Shown: positions 5,106 through 7,258 of the stretch, in pieces | How the letters are laid out: the number at the start of each line of letters is the position of its first letter | Position numbering within the stretch: position 1 is the stretch's first letter | Assembly (NCBI GenBank): GCA_045576175.1 | Contig: JAZNFW010000046.1 | Span: 1-7,258, forward strand | DNA from: RGIG8748 sp045576175 | Lineage (GTDB): Bacteria; Bacillota; Clostridia; UMGS1810 | Direction of reading: 5' to 3' | Length of the DNA: 7,258 bases | Made by a program: the position numbers and the translations under genes | Notes under the pieces: model-generated | The model's database searches: none | Told to the model about the DNA's origin: nothing | Seen by the model: the letters and a program-made list of their open reading frames with translations, nothing else

Positions 5106-6356
5106 ATGAGTACAACAGCATATATAGTGCTTATGATAGCACTAATAACTGGTTCGGCATATTTTTCTGCTACTGAAACTGCGTTCTCATCTCTCAACAG
5201 AACCAGAATCAAGAATATGGCAGAAAAAGGTAACAAAAAGGCAGACCTTGCCTATAAATTATCGGAAAAGTACGATAAGCTTATATCCACAATTCTTATA
5301 GGCAATAACATAGTAAACATTTCGGTGTCCTCATTGGCTACAGTGTTTTTCATAAAAGTCAATCCACACTATGGTGCAACTATAGCGACAGTTGTTATAA
5401 CAATTTCAGTTCTTATATTTGGCGAAATATCGCCTAAGAGTATTGCAAAGGATATGCCTGAAAAGTTTGCTTGTTTTTCAGCACCGTTTATAAACCTTCT
5501 GATAATACTGCTTACACCTATTAACTTTGTTTTTGCTGTGTGGAAGAAGTTTCTTTCAAAGGTTCTCAATATTGAGGAAAGTTCAAAAATGTCTCCCGAG
5601 GAACTCATTATGCTTGTTGATGAGGTTCAGCAAGAAGGAAGCTTTGATGATGAGGACAGTGAGCTTGTCCGTAACGCTATTGAATTTGCAGAGCTTAAGG
5701 CTGAGGACATCCTTACTCACCGAGTAGATTTGGAAGCTGTTTCTTTGGATGAAGATAAAATGGAAATAGCAAAGAAATTTGCACAGACAGGCTTTTCCAG
5801 ACTTCTTGTGTTTGATGAAAACATAGACAATATAGTGGGCATAATTCATTTAAAGGACTTTTTAACATCCGACGGTGTTACCAAAAAGAAAACAAAAGAT
5901 GTTATGACTGAGCCTTTGTATGTACAAAAGTCGGTCCCCATAAATGATCTTTTAAAGATACTTCAGAAGAAAAAGTCGCATATAGCTATTGTTATAGATG
6001 AGTACGGCGGCACCTTGGGTATGGTAACAATGGAAGATATATTGGAAGAATTGGTTGGCGAAATATGGGACGAGCACGACGAAGTAGTAGAGGACTTCAA
6101 GAAAATAGGCGAGAATGAATACAGAGTTGACGGCTCTGTAAACTTTGAAGATTTTTGTGAATTCTTTGGCTTGGAGGCAGAGGCAGAGAGCATATCCGTA
6201 GGCGGTTGGGCTATGGAGCTCATGGGTAAAATTGCCGAAAACGGGGATAACTTTGGTTTCGAAAATCTCGATATAACTGTTTTGGAAACTGATGCACACC
6301 GAATTGTAACACTCGGTGTAAAACAGATAGAATTACCTTCCGAAGAGGAAGAATAA
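5106..6356 (+). CDS. CNNM/CorC (HlyC/TlyC) family membrane transporter with CBS pair, probable Mg2+ exporter
   Basis: This 416-residue membrane protein belongs to the CNNM/CorC group, which exports Mg2+ (Na+-coupled in characterised members) and contributes to divalent-cation resistance; older annotation calls it hemolysin-like. The N-terminal DUF21/CNNM domain (about 1-150) has several hydrophobic helices and the conserved polar motifs SATETAFSSLN (21-31), GNNIVNI (66-72) and FGEISPKSIA (105-114), which line the ion site in solved CorC/CNNM structures. An acidic helix (MSPEELIMLVDEVQQEG, 162-178) leads to a CBS pair (about 200-320) with GFSRLLVFDE (229-238) and VIDEYGGTLGMVTMEDILEE (296-315), a likely ATP/Mg2+ regulatory module. 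A CorC_HlyC C-terminal domain (about 335-408) follows. GGAG (5089-5092) is 13 nt before the ATG, a rather long spacing that suggests modest translation. Expression may be governed by the structured leader upstream. The SLH-protein gene follows after 18 bp without a terminator. Confidence 0.93.
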   Translation: MSTTAYIVLMIALITGSAYFSATETAFSSLNRTRIKNMAEKGNKKADLAYKLSEKYDKLISTILIGNNIVNISVSSLATVFFIKVNPHYGATIATVVITISVLIFGEISPKSIAKDMPEKFACFSAPFINLLIILLTPINFVFAVWKKFLSKVLNIEESSKMSPEELIMLVDEVQQEGSFDDEDSELVRNAIEFAELKAEDILTHRVDLEAVSLDEDKMEIAKKFAQTGFSRLLVFDENIDNIVGIIHLKDFLTSDGVTKKKTKDVMTEPLYVQKSVPINDLLKILQKKKSHIAIVIDEYGGTLGMVTMEDILEELVGEIWDEHDEVVEDFKKIGENEYRVDGSVNFEDFCEFFGLEAEAESISVGGWAMELMGKIAENGDNFGFENLDITVLETDAHRIVTLGVKQIELPSEEEE

Positions 6357-6374
6357 AAAAGGGGGAGGATTATT

Positions 6375-7258
6375 ATGAGAAATATTAAGAAAATTATGGC
6401 AATAGTTATTACTTGCACAATGTTTTTGAGTACAATTGCATTTGTCGAGGCGGCTAACTTTGCCGATGTGGCTGAGGGCAGCAAGTACGAAGCTGCTATC
6501 AAGGACTTAGCCGAGAAGGGCGTGGTAAAAGGCTACAGTGAAGAAAGCTTTGGTGCAGAAGATATCTGTACAAGAGAACAGTTTATAACATTCCTTTACA
6601 GAGCATCCGCTTCACCTGAAGTTACAACAGACGTAGCTTTTACAGATGTACAGGAAGATGCATATTATGCCGATGCTATAGCTTGGGGATATGAAAATGG
6701 AATCATAAGAAGCTTTGAAGACGGTACAATAGGTATAGGAAAGAGTGTTGACCGTGCACATGCTGCTTACTTCCTCTATCAGTGGGGCAAACTCATGGGT
6801 AAAGCAGACAATAGAAACGGTGCTGTGCTTGCAGATTACACTGATGGTGAGGAAATTCCTCATTATGCCCGCACAGCATTTGCATGGGCAGTTTCCAGAA
6901 ACCTTTTTGAAGCAAAAGACGGTGCTATATTGCCGCTTTCAAATGTAACACGCGGTTGGACTGCATTTGCAGTAAGCGATGTTTTAAATAAGCACATCTG
7001 CATCTGGGGTGAATGGAAAGATAACGGGGACGGCACGCATACACGAGTTTGCACACTCGACGCCACACATACAGAGTACGGTGAGCATACATTTAATGAC
7101 GGTGAACTTACCGTAGCACCCACAGATACCAAAAATGGCGAAATTACATACACATGCACAGCGTGCCTTAATTCCAAAAAGGAAGTTGCACCCAAGGGAG
7201 CAGAATATGTAACCCGTAAGGATTTGGAAGATGCAATCGTTCAGACAGGATGGGCATA
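6375..7258 (+). CDS. SLH-domain cell-surface protein with Cys/Trp-containing module, partial (C-terminus outside window)
   Basis: The frame is open from ATG 6375 to the window end (294 codons) with no stop. A strong GGGGGAGGA (6361-6369) precedes the start. Residues 1-26 are a signal peptide: basic MRNIKK, a hydrophobic core, then AFVEA with probable signal peptidase I cleavage near Ala26/27. Three S-layer-homology repeats follow at about 28-77 (NFADV...TREQF), 88-139 (AFTDV...DRAHAAYFLY) and 153-204 (DYTDG...TRGWTAF). These normally anchor proteins to pyruvylated secondary cell-wall polymer. The TRAE motif is TREQ, DRAH and TRGW in the three repeats, so the third looks degenerate. Next is a module at about 207-274 with WGEWKDNGDGTHTRVC (211-226) and YTCTAC (259-264), a Cys-containing pattern seen in clostridial surface proteins. 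A new domain starts with EYVTRKDLEDAIVQTGWA. It is probably co-transcribed with the CNNM gene. The role is unknown: anchoring is supported, the effector part is missing. Confidence 0.88.
   Translation, partial: MRNIKKIMAIVITCTMFLSTIAFVEAANFADVAEGSKYEAAIKDLAEKGVVKGYSEESFGAEDICTREQFITFLYRASASPEVTTDVAFTDVQEDAYYADAIAWGYENGIIRSFEDGTIGIGKSVDRAHAAYFLYQWGKLMGKADNRNGAVLADYTDGEEIPHYARTAFAWAVSRNLFEAKDGAILPLSNVTRGWTAFAVSDVLNKHICIWGEWKDNGDGTHTRVCTLDATHTEYGEHTFNDGELTVAPTDTKNGEITYTCTACLNSKKEVAPKGAEYVTRKDLEDAIVQTGWA

Noticed and set aside
5963..6502. Minus-strand open frame (179 codons) crossing the CNNM/SLH boundary
   Set aside because: It lies opposite two strongly supported genes, is Ser-rich without motifs, and reads through the intergenic ribosome-binding site.

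Overview
The window looks like a chromosomal segment of an anaerobic, fermentative, low-to-moderate-GC Firmicute of the class Clostridia, probably an uncultured relative of the gut or sediment Eubacteriales. The basis is the strong GGAGG ribosome-binding sites, the near-consensus sigma-A promoters with 17-bp spacers, a hydF gene for [FeFe]-hydrogenase maturation, and an S-layer-homology (SLH) surface protein. No mobile element, CRISPR array, tRNA or rRNA was seen.

Layout. (1) Positions 18-1450, plus strand: the ATPase of a polar amino-acid ABC transporter, a GC-rich hairpin, and a four-cysteine flavodoxin-fold oxidoreductase; the transporter's permease and binding protein must lie outside the window. 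(2) 1485-1958, plus strand: a good promoter drives a small two-helix membrane protein with a C-terminal zinc ribbon. (3) 1957-1992: one long palindrome serves as a shared terminator for this gene and the convergent hydF. (4) 1991-3151, minus strand: hydF with its own consensus promoter. (5) 3341-4853, plus strand: a consensus promoter, an AzgA/PbuG-type purine permease starting at GTG, and a strong terminator. (6) 4886-5058: the strongest promoter in the window, followed by a leader with a possible 19-codon ORF and a terminator-like hairpin. (7) 5106 to the right edge, plus strand: a CNNM/CorC-type Mg2+ transporter and, 18 bp later, an SLH-domain protein cut off by the window end.

The genes form mostly independent transcription units of household type: nutrient uptake, purine salvage, hydrogenase assembly, ion homeostasis and the cell surface. 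They do not make one obvious pathway. The part least explained by known annotation is the leader at 4915-5105. A very strong promoter, a small ORF with a Cys-His-Ser-Cys motif, an internal hairpin, a potential alternative pairing and a U-rich terminator all precede the CNNM gene, for which I see no good second promoter. This resembles an attenuator, but the regulatory reading is inference.
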